This document shows, piece after piece, positions 8,954-17,309 of a stretch of DNA of 48,870 bases. A program made the translations under genes and the position numbers. The notes beneath the pieces are model-generated. The model had not been told where the DNA came from and did not search any database. It worked only from the letters and a program-made list of their open reading frames with translations. Position 1 is the stretch's first letter, and each line of letters starts with the position of its first letter. The DNA lies in contig DATIFQ010000360.1 in the NCBI GenBank assembly GCA_035455185.1, positions 1-48,870 of the forward strand. The letters are read 5' to 3'. Source of the DNA: JAEHDI01 sp035455185 (GTDB lineage: Bacteria > Acidobacteriota > Terriglobia > Bryobacterales > Bryobacteraceae).

Positions 8954-8961
8954 GGCAACTG

Positions 8962-10641
8962 ATGCGACATGAGACGTGCCATCCGGACCGGTCCGTGGCG
9001 GACCCGACTAATGATACTGCCGCTGACTTGACGCGTCGAGCGGTATTTCGTGCCTCGATGCTCGCGACCGCTGGCGGAATCCTCGCACGAGGGGACCCCG
9101 CTGCGCGTCCCAACATCCTCTGGATCACCTGCGAGGACACGAGTCCGGACTTGGGCTGTTACGGCGATTCTTGGGCGCGGACGCCTAACCTCGACCGGCT
9201 GGCAAGCCAGGGAGCACGCTACACCAACGCATTCTCCGTTTACGGCGTATGCGCCCCGAGCCGCTCCTCGATCATCACCGGCATGTACCCGGCATCCATC
9301 GGCACTCACCACATGCGCTCCCAGGGCGTTCCTCCCCCATATGTCAAGTGCTTCACCGAGTATCTGCGTGCGGCGGGTTACTACTGCACCAATAACTCCA
9401 AAACCGACTACAACTTCCCCGCGCCGCTGACAGCCTGGGACGAATCGGGCAACCGCGCGCACTGGCGGAAGCGGCCCAAGGACCAGCCATTCTTCTCGGT
9501 GTTTAACATCACCACCACCCACGAGAGCCAGATCTGGCCCGCAAACAACGCGAAGGCGACCGCCATCCTGGCGCCGGAGGAGCGGCACGATGCCGCGCAC
9601 GCGAAGGTCCCGCCTTACTACCCGGACACCCCGCTGACCCGGTGCGACTGGGCCAACTACTACGACCTCGTGACCGCGATGGACAAACAGGCCGGCGGCC
9701 TCCTGCGCCAACTGGAAAACGACGGCCTCGCGGAGAACACGATCGTGTTCTTCTATGGCGACCACGGCCGCGGCCTCCCGCGCGCCAAGCGATGGGCCTA
9801 CGAGGCAAGCCTGCACGTACCGCTGATCGTCCGCCGGCCCGGAACGATCGCCCCGGGCGCCGTCACCGACCGCCTCGTAAGCCTCATGGACCTCGGGCCA
9901 ACGTTGCTCTCCATCGCCGGTGTCGAAATTCCGAAATACATGCAGGGCCGGGCGTTTCTCGGCGACAGGGCGGCTCAGCCTCGGAAGTATGTCTTCGGCG
10001 CCCGCGACCGCATGGACGAAGCGTACGACCTCATCCGCGCCGCGCGGGACGGACGGTTCCATTACATCCGCAACCTCCAGTCCTGCAAACCGTACGCCCA
10101 GTACATCGACTACATGGAGACGGGCCAGACGATGAAGGAGATGCGGCGGCTCAACAAAGCAAGCCAACTGCAAGGTCCCCAGCGGCTGTTTTTCGTTCCG
10201 GAGAAGGCGCCCGAGGAGTTGTACGACATCCCGAGCGACCCGCACTGTATCCACAATCTTGCCGCTGCCCCCGCGCATCAGAACACGCTGAAACGGATGC
10301 GGGCCGCGGTCGATGAGTGGATGAGCGAGATCAAGGATCTGGGAAGCGTGCCGGAGGATCAGTTGAAGGAACGCATGCGTCCCGGCGGTAAGTGGTCGGT
10401 GACAGCGGCTCCGAAAATCACACCCGATGGCGGCTCGTTCGCCGCGCCGGTCGCGGTCCGGCTCGCCTGTCCGACTGAGGGATCTTCGATCGCCTGGACC
10501 ACAGAGCAGAGCGAGGGTTCGCGTTGGAACCTCTATGGCCGCGAGATTGCTCTCGACAGGACCGCGACTCTGCGCGTCAAGGCTTGCCGCCTCGGATGGG
10601 AAGACAGTCCGGAGGTGCGCGCGGAATTCAAGATAGGATGA
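8962..10641 (+). CDS. Tat-exported sulfatase with C-terminal beta domain
   Basis: A 559-residue type I sulfatase. The Tat signal TRRAVFRASMLATAGG begins near residue 24. RPNILWITCEDTSPDLGCYG is the metal-binding start of the alkaline-phosphatase fold, and VCAPSRSSIITG carries the CxPSR maturation motif, with Cys97 as the predicted formylglycine precursor. FFYGDHG supplies further metal ligands. The resemblance is to heparan N-sulfatase-like S1 sulfatases; the substrate is unknown. Residues about 475-559 (ITPDGGSFAAPVAVRL...SIAWTT) look like a chitobiase/hexosaminidase C-terminal-type beta domain. A GTG near codon 12 is an alternative start. A lipoprotein gene follows 4 bases downstream. Confidence 0.9.
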   Translation: MRHETCHPDRSVADPTNDTAADLTRRAVFRASMLATAGGILARGDPAARPNILWITCEDTSPDLGCYGDSWARTPNLDRLASQGARYTNAFSVYGVCAPSRSSIITGMYPASIGTHHMRSQGVPPPYVKCFTEYLRAAGYYCTNNSKTDYNFPAPLTAWDESGNRAHWRKRPKDQPFFSVFNITTTHESQIWPANNAKATAILAPEERHDAAHAKVPPYYPDTPLTRCDWANYYDLVTAMDKQAGGLLRQLENDGLAENTIVFFYGDHGRGLPRAKRWAYEASLHVPLIVRRPGTIAPGAVTDRLVSLMDLGPTLLSIAGVEIPKYMQGRAFLGDRAAQPRKYVFGARDRMDEAYDLIRAARDGRFHYIRNLQSCKPYAQYIDYMETGQTMKEMRRLNKASQLQGPQRLFFVPEKAPEELYDIPSDPHCIHNLAAAPAHQNTLKRMRAAVDEWMSEIKDLGSVPEDQLKERMRPGGKWSVTAAPKITPDGGSFAAPVAVRLACPTEGSSIAWTTEQSEGSRWNLYGREIALDRTATLRVKACRLGWEDSPEVRAEFKIG

Positions 10642-10645
10642 ACGA

Positions 10646-11242
10646 ATGCGTCTCGTCTTATTGACCACCTCCGTGCTCGCAATCTCAGGATGCTCGCAAG
10701 CGCCCGCTCCCGCTCCCAAGTCTGCCGGGCAGCCCGCCGCTGAGGTGAAAATATCGCAGTTCTATGCGAACACCGGTGAGGTGGAGCGAGGGACTCCGGT
10801 CACGATCTGTTACGGCGTTGAGAACGCCCGCGCGGTCCGCATCGAGCCGCCGGTCGAGACCCTTAAACCCGCGGTAAGTCGTTGTTTCTCGGTCACCCCG
10901 GACCATGGCGCCACGTACACCTTGATTGCCGAAGGATCCGACGGCAAGACCGTGACCGCAACCTTTCGAGTCAACGTCAAAGGCAGAACTGCCGCCCGCC
11001 CGGAGTTAGTCCAGCTCTTCGGCTCCAGTTCCTCAGAGATTCAGGCCGGTCAGACGGCGACGTTGTGCTATACCGTCGACGATGCGACGTCACTCCGCAT
11101 CGAACCGGGGGTGCCGACGATCAAGGATCTTCACAGCGGTTGTATCCTCGTGAGGCCCAACGAATCCACCGTCTACACGCTGACCGCGGTCGCGGCGGAT
11201 GGCCGGACCGAGAGCCGGAAACTCACGATTACCTTAAAGTAA
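10646..11242 (+). CDS. Lipoprotein with two Ig-like repeats, each with a cysteine pair
   Basis: A 198-residue product with a lipobox (ISGC, Cys16) and a short Pro/Ala linker. Two homologous beta-sandwich-like repeats follow, about residues 33-111 and 120-198. Each has the pattern xxGxxxTxCYxV, then a run xxRIEP, then a second Cys, then TYTL. The paired cysteines (CYG...SRCF and CYT...SGCI) suggest one disulfide per repeat. I do not recognise a named family; substrate binding or a surface scaffold for the adjoining sulfatase are possible. It is almost certainly co-transcribed with the upstream sulfatase (4-base gap, AGGA Shine-Dalgarno) and is convergent with the second sulfatase. Confidence 0.8.
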   Translation: MRLVLLTTSVLAISGCSQAPAPAPKSAGQPAAEVKISQFYANTGEVERGTPVTICYGVENARAVRIEPPVETLKPAVSRCFSVTPDHGATYTLIAEGSDGKTVTATFRVNVKGRTAARPELVQLFGSSSSEIQAGQTATLCYTVDDATSLRIEPGVPTIKDLHSGCILVRPNESTVYTLTAVAADGRTESRKLTITLK

Positions 11243-11257
11243 GCGTCCCGCCGGACA

Positions 11258-12724
11258 TCACGATTTCGGACTGACGCACGGAAGGGTGGGCGTCCCATCG
11301 GCGGAACGGTCGTCCCCTGTGCGATCGCGCCAGCGCTCCAACTCTTTCCGCATCTCGTCCGCCTGCTGCCGGTGCGCAGGATCGCTGTATAGGTTGCGGC
11401 GCTCCTGCGGATCGTTCTGCAGGTCGAACAGTTCGTACTCCTGCGGCTCCTGGATGTAATGGATGAACTTCCATCGCTTGGTCCGCACTCCCCTGTGCTT
11501 TCCCGCGCAGTGATAGCCGGGGTACTCGAAGTACTCGTAGAGCCACGAGTCCCGCCACGGCGTCTGCCGGCCGTCGAGAATCGGCCGCCAGCTTTCCCCA
11601 TGCACCGGCAGGGCGGCAGGCCGTTTCACGCCGCAATAGTCGAGGATCGTGTAGTGGATGTCGTTGTTCAGCACCATATGCTCGCGGTCCACCTGCCCCG
11701 CCCTGATTGCTGCCGGATACCGCACGAGCATCGGCACGCGGATGGAGGGCTCATACATCAGCCGCTTGTCGAACATGCCGTACTCGCCGAGGAAGAAACC
11801 GTTGTCACCCGTGTAAATGACCAGCGTGTTCTCGGCGAGGCCTTCCTTGTCCAGATAGTCGAGCACCCGGCCGAGGTTCTCGTCAACGCCGAGCAGCGTT
11901 CGGTAGTAGTTCTTCAGGAAGAGCTGGAAGTTGCGGCGCTTGCGCTCCTTCGGGGGCAGGCTGGCTGGAACGCCGCGGTTTTGGAAGTCGATCATGTCGC
12001 GAATCTGCATGTCCGAGTTCCGCACCGCGGCGGGCCGGCCGCTCAGGTCAACATCGAACGTTGGCGGCTCTGGAATGGTGATGCCGTCGTACATCTTCTC
12101 GAACCGCCGCGCCGGAATCCAGGTCCGGTGTGGCGCCTTGAACTGGTAGAGCAGGCAGAAGGGCGTGTCTTTTGGGCGGCTCTTCAGAGTCTCCAGCGCC
12201 TGATCGCCGATGACGTCCTCCACGTGCCCGCGAAACTGCATGCGGCTCCCCTTGGAGATCATCACCGGGTCGACGTAGACGCCCTGCCCCGGCAAGATCA
12301 GCCAGTGGTCGAATCCGGCCGGTTCGGACGCGATGTGCCACTTGCCGACCAGCGCGGTGTAGTACCCCGCCTCCTGTAGCAGCATCGGAAAATTGACCGT
12401 CCCGACGCGGAAATAGTGCGACCCGCTTTCGTTGGTGGTCACGCCGTGGGTGTGCGAGTAGAGGCCCGTGAGGATCGTCCCGCGGCTCGGCGAGCAGAGC
12501 GAATTGGTGACGAACGCTTCGCTAAAACGAACGCCGCCCTCCGCCAACCGGTCCATGTTCGGCGTCCGCAGAATCCGGTTACCGGCGCAGCTCATGGCGT
12601 CCCAGCGCTGGTCGTCGGTCATGACGAACAACACATTCGGACGCTTGATCTGCGGCTTTGCGATGTTCGGGAATCCGGCGGCCGCGGCGCCACCCAAGGT
12701 CCGGAGCGCGTCTCTGCGTGTCAT
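11258..12724 (-). CDS. Tat-exported sulfatase
   Basis: A 488-residue type I sulfatase. It begins MTRRDALRTLGGAAAAG, a compact Tat signal, then RPNVLFVMTDDQRWDAM with the first metal ligands. NSLCSPSRGTILTG contains the CxPSR motif (Cys77 predicted to become formylglycine), and YTGDNGFFLGEYGMFDKRLMYEPSIRVPM is the central conserved block. It differs clearly from the first sulfatase (CSPSR rather than CAPSR, no extra C-terminal domain), so it is not a recent duplicate. It follows the inositol-monophosphatase-family gene by 15 bases on the same strand, but that gap contains its own -10-like palindrome and no Shine-Dalgarno. Confidence 0.92.
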   Translation of the reverse strand: MTRRDALRTLGGAAAAGFPNIAKPQIKRPNVLFVMTDDQRWDAMSCAGNRILRTPNMDRLAEGGVRFSEAFVTNSLCSPSRGTILTGLYSHTHGVTTNESGSHYFRVGTVNFPMLLQEAGYYTALVGKWHIASEPAGFDHWLILPGQGVYVDPVMISKGSRMQFRGHVEDVIGDQALETLKSRPKDTPFCLLYQFKAPHRTWIPARRFEKMYDGITIPEPPTFDVDLSGRPAAVRNSDMQIRDMIDFQNRGVPASLPPKERKRRNFQLFLKNYYRTLLGVDENLGRVLDYLDKEGLAENTLVIYTGDNGFFLGEYGMFDKRLMYEPSIRVPMLVRYPAAIRAGQVDREHMVLNNDIHYTILDYCGVKRPAALPVHGESWRPILDGRQTPWRDSWLYEYFEYPGYHCAGKHRGVRTKRWKFIHYIQEPQEYELFDLQNDPQERRNLYSDPAHRQQADEMRKELERWRDRTGDDRSADGTPTLPCVSPKS

Positions 12725-12730
12725 GCAGCG

Positions 12731-12736
12731 ATTATC
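12731..12736 (-). promoter_or_regulatory. -10-like hexamer 6 bases before the second sulfatase
   Basis: GATAAT on the minus strand is separated from the ATG by exactly 6 bases. It lies inside the perfect 13-base palindrome AGCGATAATCGCT (12728-12740), which could be an operator. No Shine-Dalgarno is visible. Confidence 0.45.
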
Positions 12737-12739
12737 GCT

Positions 12740-13504
12740 CTACAGGCCCAGGAACTGGCGCATCAATTCCTCCAGCGCGGGAACGCACAGAATACAATTT
12801 CCGCCGTAGATGCTCGACCCGCCATCGAAATTGAAGAACCTGGCGCCCGCCTCCTCGGCGATGATCTTCAGGGGCGCGAGGTCCCACGGCTTCGCGCTCG
12901 GTTCGATCCAGGCTTCGGCCCGCCCTCCCGCGACCATCATCGCGTCCTGGCATCCACCCATGCTGCGAACGGCCCAGAACTGCTTCGTGAATTCCAGCAG
13001 CCGGCCTGCAAATGGAAGATCTGCGATGTCGTTGATCCCATTCACGCAGAGCACCGATTGCGAAGGCGATGTGATCTCCGACACCCGGACTCTGTCATCG
13101 TTTCGGAGGGCGCCCGCGCCGCGAGACGCGGAATACAACTCCTTCTGCGCCGGCTGGTGGCATACGCCGGCGACGACCTCGCTATCCGCTTCGAGAGCGA
13201 TCAGCATGCCCCATGTGTCGCTGCCCCGCACGAAGTCGCGGGTGCCGTCGACGGGATCGATGATCCAACGGCGGCCCGACCGGCTTTCTTTTAGCGCGCC
13301 TTCCTCGCCCAAAAGTCCGTCGTCGGGAAACGCCTCGAGCAGAATCCGCGAGATCAGTTTTTCGCACTCGCGGTCCGCCACCGTAACGGGCGACTCGTCC
13401 GCCTTCGCCTCCGCTTCTACCCCTTGCGCCTGATAGCGCAGCGCGATCTCGCCCGCCTGCGTAGCGGCCGCCCGCGCAACTTCGAGCTCTTTTTCCCACA
13501 CCAT
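12740..13504 (-). CDS. Inositol monophosphatase-family phosphatase (possibly histidinol-phosphatase-like)
   Basis: A product of about 254 residues with the metal-binding signatures of the lithium-sensitive sugar phosphatase family: GEEG (66-69), DPVDGTRDFVRG (from 83) and, toward the C terminus, EPSAKPWDLAPLKIIAEEAGA, where the WD supplies the third metal ligand. Such enzymes hydrolyse inositol-1-phosphate, histidinol phosphate or related substrates with Mg2+; the sequence alone does not decide. I chose the ATG at 13504 (MVWEKELEVAR) because a -10-like TAGAAT ends 7 bases upstream; an ATG three codons earlier overlaps that hexamer. It is divergent from the acyl-CoA synthetase across 53 bases. 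Confidence 0.82.
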   Translation of the reverse strand: MVWEKELEVARAAATQAGEIALRYQAQGVEAEAKADESPVTVADRECEKLISRILLEAFPDDGLLGEEGALKESRSGRRWIIDPVDGTRDFVRGSDTWGMLIALEADSEVVAGVCHQPAQKELYSASRGAGALRNDDRVRVSEITSPSQSVLCVNGINDIADLPFAGRLLEFTKQFWAVRSMGGCQDAMMVAGGRAEAWIEPSAKPWDLAPLKIIAEEAGARFFNFDGGSSIYGGNCILCVPALEELMRQFLGL

Positions 13505-13511
13505 CCGGCCC

Positions 13512-13517
13512 ATTCTA
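13512..13517 (-). promoter_or_regulatory. -10-like hexamer before the monophosphatase gene
   Basis: TAGAAT on the minus strand lies 7 bases before the chosen ATG and no Shine-Dalgarno is visible. Confidence 0.35.
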
Positions 13518-13545
13518 ACCGGCGGCGTGGCGCCGGGGTGCATGC

Positions 13546-13551
13546 TAGGAT
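13546..13551 (+). promoter_or_regulatory. -10-like hexamer before the acyl-CoA synthetase gene
   Basis: TAGGAT is separated by 6 bases from the TTG start at 13558. The AGGA inside it could instead act as a weak Shine-Dalgarno, so this is ambiguous. Confidence 0.25.
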
Positions 13552-13557
13552 TTTCGA

Positions 13558-15345
13558 TTGGGGCACCGGACGGCACTTACCGCGCTGGAAGAGGCAGCCT
13601 CGCAGTTCGGCAAGCTCGCCGCTCTCTGCCAGCCTGCCGGGGAAGGAAAACACCGGGTCTATTCCTGGATCGAGTACCGGGACATCGCGCGCGAGATTGC
13701 CGCCGGCCTGCGCTCTCTCGGTATCGGCAAGGGCGACATCGTCGCCTTGGACTCCGAAACCCGCGCCGAGTTCTACTTGGCTGATCTTGGCATTCTGGCA
13801 AACGGTTCCATCGCCGCGGCGATGTACGGCAGTTACCCCGCCGCGATCCTCGTTCACACCCTGCGATCCTGCGGTGCGAAGGCCGTATTCGTCGAGGATC
13901 CCGATACCTTGCGCGTGCTCCAGGCCGCCGGCGACCCCCCTCTCGCGGTCGACTGGATCCTCCTCACCGGAACCGCCGAGAGCGCTCTCTCCCTGGAGGA
14001 TTTGCGCGAGCGTGGCCGTCGCTCTATCGAGTCCGATCCTGGCCTGCCCGCCCGCATCGCGAGCGAGCTTCACCCTTCGGATCCGGCCATCCTGTACCTG
14101 ACCTCGGGCGCGACCGGCGAGCCCAAAATGGCGCTGGCTTCGCACGCCGCGCTTCTGGCGAACATGGAGATGGGGCCGGCCGTGCTGGGCTTGACGCCGG
14201 AGGATTCCACCATCGCCTTCCTGCCCTCCGCTCACATCGCGCAACGCGTTGTCGTTGAACTGCTGCCGATTTGTTGCGGCATGCCCGTCTGGTTCGTCGA
14301 GAGCCTAGCCAAGCTCCCGCCGGCGCTTCGCTCGGTCCGTCCGACGATCTTCCTGGCGCCTCCTCGATTCTGGGAGCGCGTCTACACCAGCGTGTGTACC
14401 GAAATTCAGAAACGCTCGCCGGTTGTTCGCAAGCTGTTCTATGGAGCGCTGGGACTGGGCATAGACGTGCACCGGCGTGAGCGCGAGGGGAAGTCCGTTC
14501 CGCGCTGGATTCGAAACACCCTGAAACTGGCGGACCGGCTTGTGTTCCGCAAACTGCGGGCGCGGTTCGGCGACCGTCTCCGATTGCCTGTCTCCGGCGC
14601 AGCGCCGCTCGGCAAGGAACTCGCCGAGTTCTTCGAGGTAATCGGAATGCCGATCGTCGAAGGATACGGCCTCACCGAGGGCGGCATCTTGACCCTCAAC
14701 CCGCTTGACCGGCCACGGCCGGGCAGCATCGGAAAGCCCTTGCCCGGCGTGGAGATTCGCCTTGCCCCGGACGGAGAACTGCTCGTTCGAGCGCCCTGTC
14801 TCTTTACCGGCTACTTCAACGATCCGAAGGCCACCTCGGAGGTTCTCCGCGACGGCTGGCTGTACACCGGCGATACCGCCGAAATCGACGCCGCCGGGTT
14901 CATCTACATCACCGGCCGCAAGAAGGAAGTCATCATCTCCTCAAACGGCAAGAAGATTTACCCGGTGCGTATCGAAGGCTTGTTCAAGCTCGAACCGATC
15001 ATCAACCACGTCGTCCCGCTTGGCGACGGGGAGACATTCGTCGCGGCTTTGCTGACGGTCAATGCAGGTGTCGCGGAGACGTTGAAGGGGGCGGAGCACC
15101 TACGCGGCCGGCCAATGTCCGAGATCGCCGCCGCTCCCCCCGTCGTCGCGGAAGTCAAACGAGCGTTGGCCCGCGTCAACGCGCAGTTGGCGCCGTTTGA
15201 ACAGATTCGCCGATACCGTATCCTCGATCGCGAGCTGACGATCCAGGACGGCGAGCTGACCGCCACACTGAAGATCCGCCGAAGCCGCGTTCTGTCGAAT
15301 TACCGGGCTGCAATCGAAGAACTGTACTCAGGACGGGAGAACTGA
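13558..15345 (+). CDS. AMP-dependent long-chain acyl-CoA synthetase
   Basis: A 595-residue adenylate-forming enzyme that activates a carboxylate, probably a fatty acid, to its CoA thioester. Motifs: phosphate-binding loop LTSGATGEPK (181-190, Ala in place of the usual second Thr), VEGYGLTEGG (A5), GWLYTGDTAEIDAAGFIYITGRKKEVI (A7/A8) and ELTATLKIRRSRV near the C terminus with the A10 lysine. The length and the GKKIYP segment match FadD/FACL-type ligases rather than nonribosomal adenylation domains. No ATG is available near the N terminus and TTG at 13558 is the best start I can see. It converges on tsaE with a 10-base gap and has no obvious partner genes. Confidence 0.85.
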   Translation: MGHRTALTALEEAASQFGKLAALCQPAGEGKHRVYSWIEYRDIAREIAAGLRSLGIGKGDIVALDSETRAEFYLADLGILANGSIAAAMYGSYPAAILVHTLRSCGAKAVFVEDPDTLRVLQAAGDPPLAVDWILLTGTAESALSLEDLRERGRRSIESDPGLPARIASELHPSDPAILYLTSGATGEPKMALASHAALLANMEMGPAVLGLTPEDSTIAFLPSAHIAQRVVVELLPICCGMPVWFVESLAKLPPALRSVRPTIFLAPPRFWERVYTSVCTEIQKRSPVVRKLFYGALGLGIDVHRREREGKSVPRWIRNTLKLADRLVFRKLRARFGDRLRLPVSGAAPLGKELAEFFEVIGMPIVEGYGLTEGGILTLNPLDRPRPGSIGKPLPGVEIRLAPDGELLVRAPCLFTGYFNDPKATSEVLRDGWLYTGDTAEIDAAGFIYITGRKKEVIISSNGKKIYPVRIEGLFKLEPIINHVVPLGDGETFVAALLTVNAGVAETLKGAEHLRGRPMSEIAAAPPVVAEVKRALARVNAQLAPFEQIRRYRILDRELTIQDGELTATLKIRRSRVLSNYRAAIEELYSGREN

Positions 15346-15355
15346 TAGCCGAGAG

Positions 15356-15790
15356 CTATTCCGCGAGTCCCGCCACGAGGATTTCTCGCGTATCCTCATC
15401 AATCCGGTCGAGCCGGATCTCGATACGGTCCGTGGGCCACAGCTCCGGAAACCGCTCGCCCCACTCGATCAGTACAACGCTCTCCCGCTCGAGGAGTTCT
15501 TCAAGCCCGAGCGACGCCGCTTCGCGCGGACGTTCGATGCGGTACAGATCGACGTGGTATACCTTTCTATCCTCGCCGTACTCGTGAATGAGCGTAAACG
15601 TCGGGCTGGACACTTCCTCCGGGTCCGCGGCGCCCAGCCCCTTCACGATTCCCTTGGCGAGCGTTGTCTTGCCGGCGCCGAGGTTGCCGATCAGCAGGAT
15701 CGTAGCGCGGGCAGGCAATCGGGCGGCCAGGGCCTCCCCGAAAGCGACTGTCTCCTCCTCAGAGTGCGTCCGATACGCCCGCGCACTCAT
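15356..15790 (-). CDS. tsaE: tRNA threonylcarbamoyladenosine biosynthesis ATPase TsaE
   Basis: A 144-residue P-loop protein with Walker A GNLGAGKT (35-42), SSPTFTLIHEY, HVDLYRI and LIEWGERF, the characteristic TsaE (YjeE) sequence. TsaE is the ATPase that supports the TsaB-TsaD complex in making the t6A modification of ANN-decoding tRNAs. Its start overlaps the 3' end of nnr by 32 bases, so translation is likely coupled. The nnr-tsaE order is also found in many other bacteria, such as the E. coli yjeF-yjeE pair. Confidence 0.93.
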   Translation of the reverse strand: MSARAYRTHSEEETVAFGEALAARLPARATILLIGNLGAGKTTLAKGIVKGLGAADPEEVSSPTFTLIHEYGEDRKVYHVDLYRIERPREAASLGLEELLERESVVLIEWGERFPELWPTDRIEIRLDRIDEDTREILVAGLAE

Positions 15791-17309
15791 CCATCGCCTC
15801 CGGGAGAAACTCCAGCATGTCGGTAGCGATCAACGCTTTTTCGCCGAACGCGGCGGCGCCCAGCTCCCCGCAGCGCCCGTGCAGGAAAACGGCGGCTGCG
15901 ACCGCGGCATTCTCGCAGTTCGGGAACTGCGCCAGCAGCCCGGCGATCAGCCCGGTCAGAATGTCGCCGCTGCCGCCGGTGGCCATCGCCGGTGTGCCTG
16001 TGGGGTTGATCCAAACGTTCCCGTCCGGAAACGCAAGCAGCGTGCGTTGACCTTTAAGCACGAGCGTCGCCTTCCGTGACACCGCGAACGCACGAGCAGC
16101 GCCAACCCGATCGCTCTGCACCTCCGCCGTGCTCGACCCCGCCAGCCGCGCCATCTCACCCGGGTGCGGAGTCAACACCAGCCCGCGCCCTCCGAACTCG
16201 ACGCCGGCAAGGGCATTGAGACCGTCGGCGTCAATCACCAGCGGAACCTCGACCTCTTCAACCAGCCGCTGTACCACGGCTACGGTCTCCGGATGGGTGC
16301 CAAGACCCGGCCCGAGTGCCACCACCTCCTTGCCGCGCACGAGGCCTGCGAGTCGCTCGTAATCGAACGCGCGGAGTGAGATCGCTCCCGTCTCGGTTTC
16401 CGGCAAGGGCTCCGTCATTAACTCCGGTGCGTGCGCGGCGATCACAGGAATCGCCGATTCGGCCGAAGCGACCGTGACCAGGCCCGCTCCCGCGCGAAGC
16501 GCCGCCAGCCCGGCCATTGCCGCCGCGCCTGTCTTGCCGCGTGATCCTCCGATGACGAGAACGTGCCCGAAATCGCCCTTGTGCGCCCCCGGCGCTCGCG
16601 GTCCGAGGAGATCCTGGAAAAGTAGTGGCTCCACCAGCGACAGAAAAATCGATGCGTCGTTCTCATATAGCTCCGGCGGGCTGCCGATCGGAGAAACTCG
16701 CAGTTCGCCCACGTAGTCGCAGGCCGGAGGCAGCACCTGCGCCGCCTTCGGAGCGGTGAAGGTGATCGTGTGCCCCGCCTTCACGGCGTCCCCCGGAACC
16801 GTGCCACTGTCGCTGTCCAGCCCTGACGGAAGGTCTAGAGCCACGATCATCGCATGCGGGAAGCCGGTATTGATCTCGCGAATGAGTTCGAGCATCCGGC
16901 CGGCCGCGGCGCCCTTCAGCCCTGTCCCGAGCAGCGCGTCCACCACGATCGTGGCTTCGCGCATCCGCGGCGTGATCTCCATCGCCACCGGACAACCGCA
17001 AACCCGAAGCATGCGAAAGTTCTCCGCGGCGTCCCCGCGCAGTTCTTCGGGTTCGCTCGCGAGCACTACATCCAGTGAGCGCGGCCGGAAACGCGTATGG
17101 ATCTGCCGCCCGACGACAAACCCATCGCCGCCGTTATTACCTTTGCCGCACAGAATCACGATCCGGTGATTCGCCAGCGGAGCGAAGGTTTCCCGAAGAA
17201 ACTCCACGACGCGGTGCCCCGCGTTCTCCATCAGAATCAAGCCGGGGATGCCCAACTCCATCGTGCGCCGGTCCACTGCGCGCATCTGCGCTGCTGTCAG
17301 GACCTTCAT
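15759..17309 (-). CDS. nnr: Bifunctional NAD(P)HX epimerase/dehydratase Nnr
   Basis: A 516-residue fusion that repairs hydrated NADH/NADPH. The N-terminal YjeF_N epimerase (NnrE) part carries LMENAGHRVVEFL and CGKGNNGGDGFVVGR (54-68). The C-terminal ADP-dependent dehydratase (NnrD, ribokinase-like) part carries GGSRGKTGAAAMAGLAAL, ALGPGLGT, LVIDADGLNAL, LTPHPGEMARL and GGSGDILTGLIAGLLAQ. The length is normal for the fused form. The ATG overlaps the stop of the upstream K+ channel gene by 4 bases and the 3' end overlaps tsaE. Confidence 0.95.
   Translation of the reverse strand: MKVLTAAQMRAVDRRTMELGIPGLILMENAGHRVVEFLRETFAPLANHRIVILCGKGNNGGDGFVVGRQIHTRFRPRSLDVVLASEPEELRGDAAENFRMLRVCGCPVAMEITPRMREATIVVDALLGTGLKGAAAGRMLELIREINTGFPHAMIVALDLPSGLDSDSGTVPGDAVKAGHTITFTAPKAAQVLPPACDYVGELRVSPIGSPPELYENDASIFLSLVEPLLFQDLLGPRAPGAHKGDFGHVLVIGGSRGKTGAAAMAGLAALRAGAGLVTVASAESAIPVIAAHAPELMTEPLPETETGAISLRAFDYERLAGLVRGKEVVALGPGLGTHPETVAVVQRLVEEVEVPLVIDADGLNALAGVEFGGRGLVLTPHPGEMARLAGSSTAEVQSDRVGAARAFAVSRKATLVLKGQRTLLAFPDGNVWINPTGTPAMATGGSGDILTGLIAGLLAQFPNCENAAVAAAVFLHGRCGELGAAAFGEKALIATDMLEFLPEAMDECAGVSDAL

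Noticed and set aside
8899..10719. A 606-codon open frame on the minus strand opposite the first sulfatase
   Set aside because: It is a shadow created by GC-rich third positions; the plus-strand sulfatase has all family motifs and the antisense translation shows none.
13558..15345. The acyl-CoA synthetase phosphate loop has Ala in place of the second Thr (SGATGEPK), possibly inactivating
   Set aside because: All other adenylation motifs, including the A10 lysine, are intact and small substitutions in this loop occur in active relatives, so it is not evidence of a broken gene.
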